The notes: generated from the sequence alone by a model not told the origin. DNA of 64,000 nt from Alicyclobacillus acidocaldarius subsp. acidocaldarius Tc-4-1 (GCF_000219875.1 NC_017167.1:910765-974764), one strand, 5' to 3'. Shown: positions 15,694-25,090, counted from the first letter of the stretch. Made by a program: numbers and translations.

Positions 15694-17505
15694 GTGCACA
15701 AAGTCTCAAAGTGGCGCAAGGCGCTGAGAGAGCTCACGTCACCCGTTGGGTGGCAGGATGTTCTCCCGGAGTACGTGTTCTATCGCGGCGTGGAATACGC
15801 GGAAACCGGGCGCGTGGTCTCCTGGTCGCTGCACGACGGCGCTATCCGCGCTGTCGTGCGCGGCTCGGCAGACTATCGCGTCTTTTTGCACATCGAAGAT
15901 GTCGAGCAGAGCCGTTGCTCGTGTCCATACGGCGGGCCGTGCAAACACTGGGTCGCCGTCGCGCTGCACGTCGCCCGCGAGACGCGGCTCGACGGGATTC
16001 GAGGAGGGCAACCGCTCGATCTCGACGCGTGCCTCGGCTCCATCGGAGACGGTGAAGTGCCGGCCTATGTCGCCGATGTCATGGCGTTGCGCCCCGACGT
16101 CTCGCTCCTCCTTCGCGCCATGCGCTTCGTGCAAACGGCGCCCGTCCGCTGGGCAGATGAACCGTCGCTCTCCCATCTTCACCAGGAGGCGCGAGCGCTG
16201 CTTCTTGCCGCCGACCAAATCGCGCAAGGCGATGCGGCCGTCGCTGTGGAGCGGGACGCGCCGCCTCCCGTCACCGTCACGTACACCGGCGCGGGCTGGG
16301 AGAGCGCACGAAGGCTGATTCAAGCCTTCGCGGACGCCCTCGCGGGTGAAACGCCTGCGGAGCTCGCGCCCTATGCGGTCTACGATTTCCGCCGGCTCGT
16401 GGCGCGCTTGAGCGACGACGTCCCGGGCGAGTACGAGCTTTCCCACAGGGAGCTCCTCCGCTCGCTTGGCGCCCCACTCGCGGCGGCGGTCAAGCGGCTT
16501 TCCGGCCTCGGGGAGGCGGCGATGGGCGAATGGCGCACATGGTCGCTTGCGAGACTCTCCGAAGCGACCTGTGCCGAAGATGCACTCGACGCGCTATCCG
16601 CGCTGCAGGGCGGGTGGTTCGACACGCGCCATCTGCGCGCCGCCTGCGAGCGGGTGATTGCCGTCGATGATTTCCCCCGTCCGCCCGGCCTAGAAGGCTG
16701 CGTGCCGCACGTGCCCAGGATTCCGGTGTCGCTGGCCACGCGGATCGAGGAGAATTGGCGCGAGATAATAGCCTTTGCGCTCCAGATGGGCGATCTCGCC
16801 GCGGCCGACGAGATCGCGCGCATGCGGCCCGTGTCTGACCGCGATGGGGACATGCGCCTGGCGCGGGCCGCCATGGATGCTGAGGACTGGGGGATTGCGG
16901 AATCGAGCCTCAAGAGGATCGCAGGGACGCGGCCGTCGGCCGACGTGTGGCAGATGCTCGCGCACGTGATGGATCGCCAGGGTAAGTCGGATGACGCCAT
17001 GTCGTGCCTGCGCGAAGCGTTCCTGTGCGATCCGACAGACGAGAGGCGCGAGTGCTGGCTCGCGCGCGTGCCGGACGAGATTCGCCATGATGCGGTCATC
17101 CAGTGCGCGAACCGGCTGCTGAACCAGCGACACCTTGCCTCTGCCTGCGGCTTGCTCCTTCATGAGGGACTCGTGGCGGACGCGTGGCGCGCGTTCGAGG
17201 TGGGGCTTCAGGGCGCAGAGATGTGGTCGCCGGGGCCCGGTTTGGAACGCGTGATGGCCGCGCTCGCCGCGCAAGACGCTGAGAGGCTTGTCCGGCTCGT
17301 CGCCCGGGTCGCCCTCGAAGCCATCGGCCTTCGGGGCCGCGATGCGTATCGGCGGGTGTGCCAGTGGCTCGCGGTCCTGCGCGCGGGTCTGATGGATGCC
17401 GGGCGCGGGGCGGCCTGGGACGAGGTGCGGGCTGCGGTCGAAGCCGAATGCCGGCGCCTTCCCGCGCTTCGCGACGAATTGCGCGCATCCGGGCTCTTCG
17501 CGTAA
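15694..17505 (+). CDS. SWIM zinc-finger protein
   Basis: 603 residues. Near residue 70 is the SWIM motif CxCx(n)CxH: CSCPYGGPCKHWVAVALH, which folds around zinc and binds DNA or protein. The rest is helical with TPR-like pairs (WQMLAHVMDRQGKSDDAMSCLREAFLCDP near residue 430), and no helicase motifs are present. In many bacteria SWIM proteins sit next to SNF2 helicases, but none is adjacent here. The start GTG 15694 has GGAGG 7 bases upstream; a longer upstream frame overlaps the SdpI remnant and is rejected. The role is unknown. Confidence 0.82.
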   Translation: MHKVSKWRKALRELTSPVGWQDVLPEYVFYRGVEYAETGRVVSWSLHDGAIRAVVRGSADYRVFLHIEDVEQSRCSCPYGGPCKHWVAVALHVARETRLDGIRGGQPLDLDACLGSIGDGEVPAYVADVMALRPDVSLLLRAMRFVQTAPVRWADEPSLSHLHQEARALLLAADQIAQGDAAVAVERDAPPPVTVTYTGAGWESARRLIQAFADALAGETPAELAPYAVYDFRRLVARLSDDVPGEYELSHRELLRSLGAPLAAAVKRLSGLGEAAMGEWRTWSLARLSEATCAEDALDALSALQGGWFDTRHLRAACERVIAVDDFPRPPGLEGCVPHVPRIPVSLATRIEENWREIIAFALQMGDLAAADEIARMRPVSDRDGDMRLARAAMDAEDWGIAESSLKRIAGTRPSADVWQMLAHVMDRQGKSDDAMSCLREAFLCDPTDERRECWLARVPDEIRHDAVIQCANRLLNQRHLASACGLLLHEGLVADAWRAFEVGLQGAEMWSPGPGLERVMAALAAQDAERLVRLVARVALEAIGLRGRDAYRRVCQWLAVLRAGLMDAGRGAAWDEVRAAVEAECRRLPALRDELRASGLFA

Positions 17506-17550
17506 AGGTGCGCCGGGCGCGTGAAGCGACGCGAACGGTCGCGCGCGTCC

Positions 17551-17579
17551 TTGACGCTCGCCCTGCGCGTCTGTACATT
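17551..17579 (+). promoter_or_regulatory. sigma-A promoter of the Cys/Met PLP enzyme
   Basis: TTGACG (17551-17556), 17-base spacer, TACATT (17574-17579), about 45 bases before the TTG start. No S-box or T-box structure is visible in the short leader. Confidence 0.65.
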
Positions 17580-17624
17580 TTGTCTATCGCTTGTGATTTG
17601 AGCGCACGAAGGGAGCCGACCACG

Positions 17625-18791
17625 TTGAAGATCGAATCAAAGCTGGCCCAAATTGGGAATCGCCAGGATCCCAGGACGGGAGCCGTGTCTGCCCCAATTT
17701 ATCACTCGACGACATACGCTCATCCGGCGCTCGGCCAAAGCACCGGATTCGATTACACGCGGACGCTCAATCCGACTCGCAAAGTCCTCGAGGACGCCAT
17801 CGCCGAGTTGGAGGGTGGCGTGCGCGGATTCGCCTTCTCCTCCGGCATGGCCGCAGTCCACGCCGTCTTTTCGCTGTTCTCCCCGGGCGATCACGTCATC
17901 GTCTCGAGCGATCTGTACGGCGGCACCTATCGCGTGCTTGAGCACATCTTTCGCCCGCTCGGCATCGAGGCCACGTATGTGCACACGGGCCACCTCGAGG
18001 AGGTGGAGGCCGCCCTGCGCGATACCACGCGGGCGCTCTTCATCGAAACGCCCACCAATCCGACCATGCAAATGACGGACATCGCGGCCGCGAGCCTGTT
18101 TGCGCGCCGGCGCGGTCTTTTGACCATCGTGGACAACACGTTCATGACGCCCTATTTCCAGCGTCCCATTGAGCTGGGCGCGGATATCGTGGTTCACTCG
18201 GCCACGAAGTTTCTGGGCGGACACAACGACGTGCTCGCCGGCCTCGTCGTGGCGAAATCGGCCGAGATCGCCGAGCGGCTGTACTTCGTCCAGAACTCCA
18301 TCGGCGCCGTGCTCGGGCCGCAGGACGCGTGGCTGCTCATGCGCGGCATGAAGACGCTCGCCATCCGCATGGAGCGGTGCGCCATGAACGCGAGCGCCAT
18401 TGCGGCATGGCTCGACGCGCGCGACGACATCGTGAAGGTCTACTATCCCGGCCTCGATACGCACCCGGGGAAGTCCATCTGCTCGAAGCAGGCGTCCGGC
18501 TTCGGGGGCATGGTGTCGTTCGAGGTGCTGGACGCGCGGATGGTGCCGTTCATCCTCGAGCATTTGAAGCTCGTCACATTCGCGGAGAGTCTGGGTGGCG
18601 TCGAGACGCTCATCACGTATCCCACTCGGCAGACTCATGCCGACATTCCGGAGGAAATTCGGGAGAAGGTGGGCGTCACCGACAGGCTGCTGCGGCTGTC
18701 GGTGGGCATCGAGCACATCGGGGATCTCATTGACGATCTCAGCCAGGCGCTGGATTACGCTGCGGAGCAAGTGCTCTCCCGCAGGCGATGA
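17625..18791 (+). CDS. cystathionine gamma-synthase-type PLP enzyme
   Basis: 388 residues of the Cys/Met metabolism PLP family (fold type I). The PLP lysine is in HSATKFLGGHND, the substrate-side loop is YTRTLNPTRKVLEDAIAELEGG, and GGMVSFEV and LGGVETLITYP are conserved C-terminal motifs. The family includes cystathionine gamma-synthase, O-acetylhomoserine sulfhydrylase and gamma- or beta-lyases; the sequence resembles MetI-type gamma-synthases, but exact chemistry is not decidable by eye. TTG 17625 with AAGGGAG 10 bases upstream is the start; the longer frame from 17358 overlaps the SWIM gene. Confidence 0.87.
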   Translation: MKIESKLAQIGNRQDPRTGAVSAPIYHSTTYAHPALGQSTGFDYTRTLNPTRKVLEDAIAELEGGVRGFAFSSGMAAVHAVFSLFSPGDHVIVSSDLYGGTYRVLEHIFRPLGIEATYVHTGHLEEVEAALRDTTRALFIETPTNPTMQMTDIAAASLFARRRGLLTIVDNTFMTPYFQRPIELGADIVVHSATKFLGGHNDVLAGLVVAKSAEIAERLYFVQNSIGAVLGPQDAWLLMRGMKTLAIRMERCAMNASAIAAWLDARDDIVKVYYPGLDTHPGKSICSKQASGFGGMVSFEVLDARMVPFILEHLKLVTFAESLGGVETLITYPTRQTHADIPEEIREKVGVTDRLLRLSVGIEHIGDLIDDLSQALDYAAEQVLSRRR

Positions 18792-18798
18792 CGTGCAC

Positions 18799-18832
18799 GG
18801 GCCAATCCGCCACAGGCGCGGCGGATTGGCCC
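18799..18832. terminator. strong hairpin terminator
   Basis: Perfect 13-bp stem GGGCCAATCCGCC / GGCGGATTGGCCC with an 8-base loop; no T-run follows. It separates the PLP enzyme gene from the next operon. Confidence 0.65.
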
Positions 18833-18961
18833 GGGCCATATGCGGGAGAAGGTGCGGATTCGTAGCGCGGGCGCATAGGATTTTGTGAGATGCGCGTCGA
18901 ACATGTTCCTATGAAAGGTTTCGAAATTGCGTTTTATCTCTGAAACCAGGGGGTGGCCGAT

Positions 18962-20038
18962 GTGGAGGTGCCGTCAAAGCTGACGGGCGCCGACGCGGAT
19001 CAGAGCCGCGCGCTGCTAGGCGCCGAACACCCCGTGCGCGTGGGGGAAACGCGCCTAGGGCCGCAGTTTCGCTACGATCTTCGCGCGCCGCGCCTCGAGG
19101 AGCTGGATCGGTTCATCGTCGAGCGCCCGATTCGCGACTGGTCCCTCGTCCGCTGGAAGGACGTCGGCAAGCCCGTTCGCGTCGAGAACTACGCATCTGG
19201 CAAACGGCTCTGGGAAGAACAGCACGGCGACACGATGCCGGTCAAGACGAGTTGGGAGATGTTCAACCGGTCGTTCCACAGCTGGTTCGTGAAGGACGGG
19301 CCAGCCGCGCAGCGGGCCGCCATGCGCCGCATGCTGAAGAGCGTCGCTTCGCTTCGGGCGGACGAGATCGCCTCGGTTTTTCAGGAACTGCAGCAGGTCA
19401 CGCTGTGGAACCTGGCGCACCGCGTCACCGACACCATCTGGGACCCGCGCGGGAAGCGCGCGCTGTTTCGCGGGCTTGACGTGAAGCGTCCCCGCATTCT
19501 GTTCCTCGGGGCGGCGGAGGGTTACGAGGCGATGCAGCTGTACGCCATGTATCCCGGTGGCGAGGCCGTGATGGTGGATTACGATGCCTTCTGTCGCGAC
19601 CATCGCTTTGGGGAGTTTCCGGAGGATTACCCGTTTCTCGGGTATGATCCGGCGACGGGATCGGCGCGCCCGTGGTATCGGAGCGAGATGAAACTGACGT
19701 ACCTGGTCGAGGACATCCGCAAGCTGCCGTTTGAGCGCGAATTCGACATCGTGCTGAGCGTGGGGCTTTTGGAGCACTTTCCGGACGAGTACAAACCGGA
19801 ATGCATCGAATGGCACCGGAAGTTCCTGCGGCCGGGCGGTTACGCCATTCTGACCACGCCGAGGCTTGGGTGGAGGACCAAGCTGTTCTACCACGTGATG
19901 GCGGAAGCGATGAACTACACGTATCGAGAACTGATGACTGTCGATCAGATGGGGCTGTACCTTTATGAAAACGGATTCAACATTCTTCGCCATGGCTGGA
20001 TCAAGACGCACAACGGCATCGTGGCGCAGCCGCGCTGA
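18962..20038 (+). CDS. class I SAM-dependent methyltransferase
   Basis: 358 residues. A helical N-terminal region of about 170 residues (including GDTMPVKTSWEMFNRSFHSW) precedes a Rossmann methyltransferase domain: motif I ILFLGAAEGYEA, acidic motif II AVMVDYD, post-motif LSVGLLEHFPDEYKPECIEWHRKFLRPGGY and ILTTPR. The substrate is unknown; the large N-terminal region is not a family I can name. The start GTG 18962 has AGGGGG 8 bases upstream, against GTG 18953 with almost no spacing. It heads a five-gene run with gaps of 1-38 bases, so it probably belongs to the same pathway as the E1, ligase and oxidase genes that follow. Confidence 0.8.
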   Translation: MEVPSKLTGADADQSRALLGAEHPVRVGETRLGPQFRYDLRAPRLEELDRFIVERPIRDWSLVRWKDVGKPVRVENYASGKRLWEEQHGDTMPVKTSWEMFNRSFHSWFVKDGPAAQRAAMRRMLKSVASLRADEIASVFQELQQVTLWNLAHRVTDTIWDPRGKRALFRGLDVKRPRILFLGAAEGYEAMQLYAMYPGGEAVMVDYDAFCRDHRFGEFPEDYPFLGYDPATGSARPWYRSEMKLTYLVEDIRKLPFEREFDIVLSVGLLEHFPDEYKPECIEWHRKFLRPGGYAILTTPRLGWRTKLFYHVMAEAMNYTYRELMTVDQMGLYLYENGFNILRHGWIKTHNGIVAQPR

Positions 20039-20061
20039 GAGCTATAAGCGGCGAAATCGGG

Positions 20062-21138
20062 GTGGATGACGTGCAGGTGTACCGGTTCACGGGCGACACA
20101 AAACCGGATCAGGTGCTGAACGAGGCGGGCGAGGTGGTCGGGTCGTTGCCGGACAATGCGGCCGATCTCGCCCTCGAGTGGTACCCTTTCATGATCTTCT
20201 GCCGAAAATTCGACGAGCGCGCGCAACTTCTCCAGCGCCAGGGACGGCTCGGGACCTACGCGCCGTTTCGCGGCCAGGAGGCGGCGCAGATAGCCAGTTT
20301 TGCCGTGCTTCGCCCGAGCGATTGGGTGTTTCCCACGTACCGCGAGCTCGCCGGCATGATGTACCACGGGCTGGAGCCTGTGCACGCCCTGCTCAAGAGC
20401 CGCGGCCATCCTGACTCAGGCCGCATGCCGGACGGTCTCCGTATGGCGCCCGTGCAGATCGCCATCGCCGCACAGATCTTGCACGCGGTGGGCGCAGGGT
20501 GGGCCTGCGAGTTGCAGCAGACGGACGACATCGCCGTCGCGTACTTCGGCGACGGCGCGACGTCGGAGGGGGACTTTCACGAGGGAATGAACTTCGCCGC
20601 CGTCATGCGTTTGCCCGTCGTGTTCTTCTGCCAGAACAATCAGTACGCCATCAGTGTGCCTGTCGAGCGGCAGACGGCGTCGCCCACGATTGCGCAGAAG
20701 GCCATCGCCTACGGCGTGGAAGGGATCCGGGTGGACGGGAACGACGTCTTTGCCGTGTACCAGGCCATGCGCTACGCCGTCGATCGCGCGCGCCGCGGGG
20801 AGGGCCCGACGCTCATCGAGGCGGTCACGTATCGCTTGGGCCCGCACACGACGGCGGACGATCCCGGAAGATACCGGGAGGCCGCCGATGTCGAGCGATG
20901 GGCGGCGGCAAAGGACCCGCTCGTGAGGCTCAGGCTCTGGCTCACGCGCCAGGGGCTCTGGGACGATGCGCGGCAGGCCGCGTGTGAAGAGGAGGCCGAG
21001 GCGCGCGTGCGCCAGGCGGTGGCCGAGATGGAAGCGTACCCGCACAAGCCCCTCGCGGAGGCCGCGCGCCACGTCTACGCCGAAGTCCCCGAGGGTCTCG
21101 CGCTCGATCTCGCCGAGCGCGGAAAGGAGGCGCGCTGA
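20062..21138 (+). CDS. TPP-dependent 2-oxoacid dehydrogenase E1, alpha subunit
   Basis: 358 residues of the PDH/BCKDH E1-alpha family. The TPP motif runs GDGATSEGDFHEGMNFAAV...QNNQYAIS and the active-site loop region is YRLGPHTTADDP. It would decarboxylate a 2-oxo acid together with the beta subunit encoded next. YRLGPHTTADDPGRY resembles branched-chain and pyruvate E1 of Gram-positives, so substrate choice is open. The start is GTG 20062 or GTG 20071; GGGGTGG favours the second. No E2 or E3 genes follow, which is unusual for this complex. Confidence 0.88.
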   Translation: MDDVQVYRFTGDTKPDQVLNEAGEVVGSLPDNAADLALEWYPFMIFCRKFDERAQLLQRQGRLGTYAPFRGQEAAQIASFAVLRPSDWVFPTYRELAGMMYHGLEPVHALLKSRGHPDSGRMPDGLRMAPVQIAIAAQILHAVGAGWACELQQTDDIAVAYFGDGATSEGDFHEGMNFAAVMRLPVVFFCQNNQYAISVPVERQTASPTIAQKAIAYGVEGIRVDGNDVFAVYQAMRYAVDRARRGEGPTLIEAVTYRLGPHTTADDPGRYREAADVERWAAAKDPLVRLRLWLTRQGLWDDARQAACEEEAEARVRQAVAEMEAYPHKPLAEAARHVYAEVPEGLALDLAERGKEAR

Positions 21139-21139
21139 C

Positions 21140-22117
21140 ATGCCCAAGTGGACGATGATCGAGGCCATTCGGGATGCGCTGGCCATTGCTCTTCGCGACG
21201 ATCCGCGCGTTCTCGTCTTCGGCGAGGATGTGGGGAAAAACGGGGGCGTCTTCCGCGCGACGGACGGGCTGCAGGCCGAATTCGGCGAAGCCCGCGTCGT
21301 CGACACGCCGCTCGCGGAGAAGGCCATCGTGGGAACGGCAGTCGGCCTCGCCATGGCGGGCATGAAGCCCGTCGCGGAGATCCAGTTTCTCGGCTTTGCC
21401 TACGAGGCCATGGATCAAATTGCGGCGCAGCTCGCGCGCATCCGCTTCCGCACCCAGGGGCGGTTCACGGCACCCGCGGTCATTCGCGCGCCGTACGGCG
21501 GTGGCGTGCGCACGCCGGAGCTGCACTCGGACAGCCTGGAGGCGCTCTTCGCCCACACGCCGGGGCTCGTCGTCGTGACGCCGAGCCGGCCATATGACGC
21601 CAAGGGCCTTTTGCTCAGCGCCATCCGCTCGCCCGATCCCGTCATCTTCCTGGAACCCATCAGGCTCTATCGCGCCTTCCGTGAAGAGGTGCCGGAGGGA
21701 GACTACGAGGTGCCTCTCGGCCGTGCCGCCGTCCGCCGCGAGGGCTCGGACGTCACGCTCGTCGCCTGGGGGCCGACCGTGCCGGTGGCGGAATCGGCCG
21801 CGGTGCAGGTGGCATCGCAGGGGATTTCGTGCGAGGTCATCGACCTGCGCACGCTCGCGCCGCTCGACCGATCCGTCCTCAAAGCGTCGGTGGAGAAGAC
21901 CGGGCGCGCCGTCATCGTCCACGAGGCGGTGCGATATGCCGGGCTCGGCGCCGAAATGGCCGCCTCCATCATGGACTTGGCGTTTTACCACCTGCGGGCT
22001 CCCATCGAGCGGGTGGCCGGGCTCGACACGCCGTATCCGCCAGCCGCGCTCGAGGACGCCTGGCTTCCCAGCGTGACGCGCGTCGTCGAGGCCATCCAGC
22101 GCGTGATGCAAGACTGA
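21140..22117 (+). CDS. TPP-dependent 2-oxoacid dehydrogenase E1, beta subunit
   Basis: 325 residues, standard E1-beta length. Conserved blocks: VFGEDVGKNGGVFRATDGL, VDTPLAEKAIVGTAVGLAMAG, EIQFLGF, RAPYGGGVRTPELHSDS and VIHEAVRYAGLGAEM near the C-terminus. It forms the alpha2beta2 E1 with the preceding gene product. ATG 21140 has AAAGGAGG 9 bases upstream and begins one base after the alpha stop codon, so the subunits are made together. The larger in-frame ORF starting at 20966 overlaps the alpha gene and is not used. Confidence 0.9.
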   Translation: MPKWTMIEAIRDALAIALRDDPRVLVFGEDVGKNGGVFRATDGLQAEFGEARVVDTPLAEKAIVGTAVGLAMAGMKPVAEIQFLGFAYEAMDQIAAQLARIRFRTQGRFTAPAVIRAPYGGGVRTPELHSDSLEALFAHTPGLVVVTPSRPYDAKGLLLSAIRSPDPVIFLEPIRLYRAFREEVPEGDYEVPLGRAAVRREGSDVTLVAWGPTVPVAESAAVQVASQGISCEVIDLRTLAPLDRSVLKASVEKTGRAVIVHEAVRYAGLGAEMAASIMDLAFYHLRAPIERVAGLDTPYPPAALEDAWLPSVTRVVEAIQRVMQD

Positions 22118-22155
22118 CGCTGAATCGCAGGTTTACGTTTGAAGGAGGGATTTGG

Positions 22156-23835
22156 ATGTTCACGCGCCACTATGCGTATTGGCCGAAACGTGTTCCACGA
22201 ACGCTGACGGTGCCCCGCATGCCCATTCACGACAACCTCGCCGTGTCCGCTCGCCGCTATCCGGACAAGACCGCCATCTATTACTACGGCCGCGAGATTT
22301 CCTTTCGGGAGCTTCACGCGGAGGTCGAGGCGCTCGCCGGTTATCTCCAACAGGTCCTCGGCGTGAAGCGGGGCGATCGCGTCGCGCTCTACATGCAGAA
22401 TTCGCCGCAGTTCGTCGTGGCTTATTACGCCATTCTGCGCGCCGACGCCGTCGTCGTGCCCCTGAACCCGATGCTCGTGGCGAACGAGCTCCCCTTCTAC
22501 TTCGAGGACTCCGGCGCGCGCGTCGCCATCGTCGGCCAGGAGCTCGTCGATCGCGTCCGACCGCTCGTGGAAACCGGCGCCATCGACAAGGCCATCGTCG
22601 CCTGTTACCACGACGCCCTGCCGCCCGAGCCAGCGCACCGCGTGCCCGACGTGGTCGCGGCGCCCGCCGTGGCTCTCGATCACCCTGCGCTGGTGCCATG
22701 GTCACAAGCGCTTACATCCGGGCTTGCCCCGCGGCCGAGCGAGGTGTCCGCGGACGATCTCGCCGTCATTCCCTACACGTCCGGCACCACCGGCGTGCCA
22801 AAGGGCTGCATGCACACGCATCGCACCGTGCAGGCCAACATCGTCTGTTCCGTGGTCTGGAACGGCGTGACGCCGGATGGTGTGGCGCTCTCAACCCTGC
22901 CCTTCTTCCACGTCACCGGCATGGAGCACAGCATGAATGCACCCGTCTACTGCGGCAACACGTTCGCGATTCTCACGCGCTGGGACCGCGAGACGGCGGC
23001 GGAGCTGATTGAAAAGCTGCGCGTGACCCATTGGACCAACATCGCCACCATGGTCGTGGACTTCCTCGCCAACCCGCGCATCGAGTCGTACGACCTGTCC
23101 TCCCTGATGGTGGTGGGCGGCGGAGGCGCCGCGCTGCCAAAGGCGGTGGGCGAGCGGCTCAAGGCGCTCACCGGCCTCGACTACGTCGAGGGCTACGGCT
23201 TGTCCGAGACCATCGCGCAGACGCACACCAACCCGCCGGATCGCGCCAAGCTCCAGTGCGCCGGCGTCCCGCTCTTTGACGTGGATGCCCGCATCGTGGA
23301 TCCGGAGACGCTCGCGGAGCTCGGCCCGGGTGAGGAGGGCGAAATCCTGGTCTCCGGCCCGCAGGTCTTCCTAGGCTACTGGAACCGCCCGGAGGAAAAC
23401 GAGAAGGCGTTCGTCGAGATGGACGGGAAGCGGTTCTTCCGCACGGGCGATCTCGGCCGGTACGACGAGGAAGGCTACTTCTTCATCGTGGACCGCATCA
23501 AGCGGATGATCAACGCGTCTGGATTCAAGGTGTGGCCCACCGAGGTGGAGTCCATCCTCTACAAGCATCCGGCGGTGGAGCAGGCGTGCGTCGTGGGTGT
23601 CCCAGACCTGCGGCGGGGAGAGACGGTGAAGGCGTTCATCATCCTCAAGCAGGATTACAAGGGCGCGGTGACGGCGGAGGACATCATCGCCTGGGCGCAC
23701 GAGCAGATGGCGGCGTACAAGTGCCCGCGCGAGATCGAGTTCGTCGATAGCTTGCCGATGTCCGGCAGCGGCAAAATCCTCTGGCGCGTGCTGCAGGAGG
23801 AGGAACGCAGGAAGCGGAAGGTCGCATCGCCCTGA
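22156..23835 (+). CDS. AMP-forming fatty-acid/acyl-CoA ligase
   Basis: 559 residues of the ANL adenylate-forming superfamily. The P-loop is YTSGTTGVPKG, core A5 is GYGLSETIAQTH, A7 FFRTGDLGRYDEEGYFFIVDR, and A10 has the catalytic Lys in SGSGKILWRVL. It activates a carboxylate with ATP to an acyl-AMP and then transfers it to CoA. It resembles long-chain fatty-acid CoA ligases of Gram-positives; the chain length is not readable. ATG 22156 lies 7 bases after GAAGGAGG. Within this operon it may activate the acid made or used by the E1/oxidase pair. Confidence 0.9.
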   Translation: MFTRHYAYWPKRVPRTLTVPRMPIHDNLAVSARRYPDKTAIYYYGREISFRELHAEVEALAGYLQQVLGVKRGDRVALYMQNSPQFVVAYYAILRADAVVVPLNPMLVANELPFYFEDSGARVAIVGQELVDRVRPLVETGAIDKAIVACYHDALPPEPAHRVPDVVAAPAVALDHPALVPWSQALTSGLAPRPSEVSADDLAVIPYTSGTTGVPKGCMHTHRTVQANIVCSVVWNGVTPDGVALSTLPFFHVTGMEHSMNAPVYCGNTFAILTRWDRETAAELIEKLRVTHWTNIATMVVDFLANPRIESYDLSSLMVVGGGGAALPKAVGERLKALTGLDYVEGYGLSETIAQTHTNPPDRAKLQCAGVPLFDVDARIVDPETLAELGPGEEGEILVSGPQVFLGYWNRPEENEKAFVEMDGKRFFRTGDLGRYDEEGYFFIVDRIKRMINASGFKVWPTEVESILYKHPAVEQACVVGVPDLRRGETVKAFIILKQDYKGAVTAEDIIAWAHEQMAAYKCPREIEFVDSLPMSGSGKILWRVLQEEERRKRKVASP

Positions 23836-23847
23836 GGAGTGAAGCGG

Positions 23848-25014
23848 ATGAACATCGGCAACGAAGCGCAGTTTCAGATTTACCAGATGCGCCTAACGGG
23901 CCAATACCGGGGAGAAACGCTTTGCATCTCGGTGGAGGACTGGATGGCGCGGGCGCGGGAGGTGTTGTCGCCAGAGGCGTTCTGGTATCTCGCGGGCGCG
24001 TCGGGGCGGGGTGAGACGATGCGCGCGAACGAGGAGGCGTTCGACAAGTGGCGGATTGTGCCTCGCGTGTTCCGCGACGTGTCGGATCGAGATCTGTCCC
24101 TCGAACTCTTCGGCGAGCGGCTGCCGTATCCCGTGCTCCTCGCGCCCATCGGCGTGCAGTCCATTCTGCACGCCGATGGGGAGGTGGCGGCTGCCCGGGG
24201 CGCCGCGAAGCTGGGCCTGCCCTACATCGTCAGTTCGGCGTCGACCATGTCGCTTGAGACCATCGCCGAAAAGGCGCCTGGCGCGACGCTCTGGTTTCAG
24301 CTTTACTGGTCGAAGGACCGCGACGTTGCCCAGAGCTTCGTTCGCCGGGCCGAGGCTGCCGGGTGCAAGGCGCTCGTCGTCACGCTCGACACGCCCATGA
24401 TGGCCTGGCGGGAGCGGGATCTCGAGCGCGCCTACCTGCCTTTCTTGCTCGGCGAAGGACTCGGCAACTATGTCTCCGATCCGGCATTTCGCGCGAAGCT
24501 GCGCCGGTCTCCCGAGGAAGATCTGGCGGGCGCCATCCTCCTCTGGACGCAGATCTTCGGGAATCCAGGGCTCACGTGGGACGATCTCGATTGGCTGCGC
24601 GAGGAGACAGATCTTCCCCTCCTCCTGAAGGGAATTCTTCATCCCGACGACGCTGAGGAGGCGTTCCGCCGGGGAGCCGACGGCATCATCGTCTCGAACC
24701 ACGGCGGCCGGCAAGTGGACGGAGCCGTGGCATCGCTGGACGCGCTGGTGGCCATCCGGGAACGCGTCGGCCGCGAGAAGGTAGTCCTCATGGACGGCGG
24801 TGTGCGGCGCGGATCCGACGTCGTGAAGGCGCTCGCGCTCGGTGCGACCGCCGTGCTCGTAGGCCGGCTGTACGCGTATGGCCTCGCGGTCGACGGCGAG
24901 TGCGGCGTGGAGACCGTCCTGCGGTATCTCCTCGCGGACTTCGATCTCACGATGGCCCTGTCGGGACACCGCTCACTTTCGGCGCTCGACGCAAGCGCGC
25001 TCGCGCGCGCGTAG
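23848..25014 (+). CDS. FMN-dependent alpha-hydroxy-acid oxidising enzyme (lactate monooxygenase-like)
   Basis: 388 residues, a TIM-barrel FMN enzyme. The proton-abstracting His285 is in SNHGGRQVDGA; the FMN-binding segments are LLAPIGVQ, WFQLYW, LDTPMMAWRERDLE and DGGVRRGSDVVKALALGA. The region RERDLERAYLPFLLGEGLGNY and NPGLTWDDLDWLREETDLPLLLKGI resembles lactate 2-monooxygenase-type members. It oxidises an L-2-hydroxy acid to a 2-oxo acid (or its decarboxylated product), which would feed an E1. ATG 23848 follows GAGGAG by 9 bases; 12 bases separate it from the ligase gene. Confidence 0.87.
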   Translation: MNIGNEAQFQIYQMRLTGQYRGETLCISVEDWMARAREVLSPEAFWYLAGASGRGETMRANEEAFDKWRIVPRVFRDVSDRDLSLELFGERLPYPVLLAPIGVQSILHADGEVAAARGAAKLGLPYIVSSASTMSLETIAEKAPGATLWFQLYWSKDRDVAQSFVRRAEAAGCKALVVTLDTPMMAWRERDLERAYLPFLLGEGLGNYVSDPAFRAKLRRSPEEDLAGAILLWTQIFGNPGLTWDDLDWLREETDLPLLLKGILHPDDAEEAFRRGADGIIVSNHGGRQVDGAVASLDALVAIRERVGREKVVLMDGGVRRGSDVVKALALGATAVLVGRLYAYGLAVDGECGVETVLRYLLADFDLTMALSGHRSLSALDASALARA

Positions 25015-25090
25015 CGAATCTGTCAACCCTCCTCGTGCGCTCACGGGCGGCGGATCATCGCACAGCGCTCGACTTCCGCAGAGCTACCGC

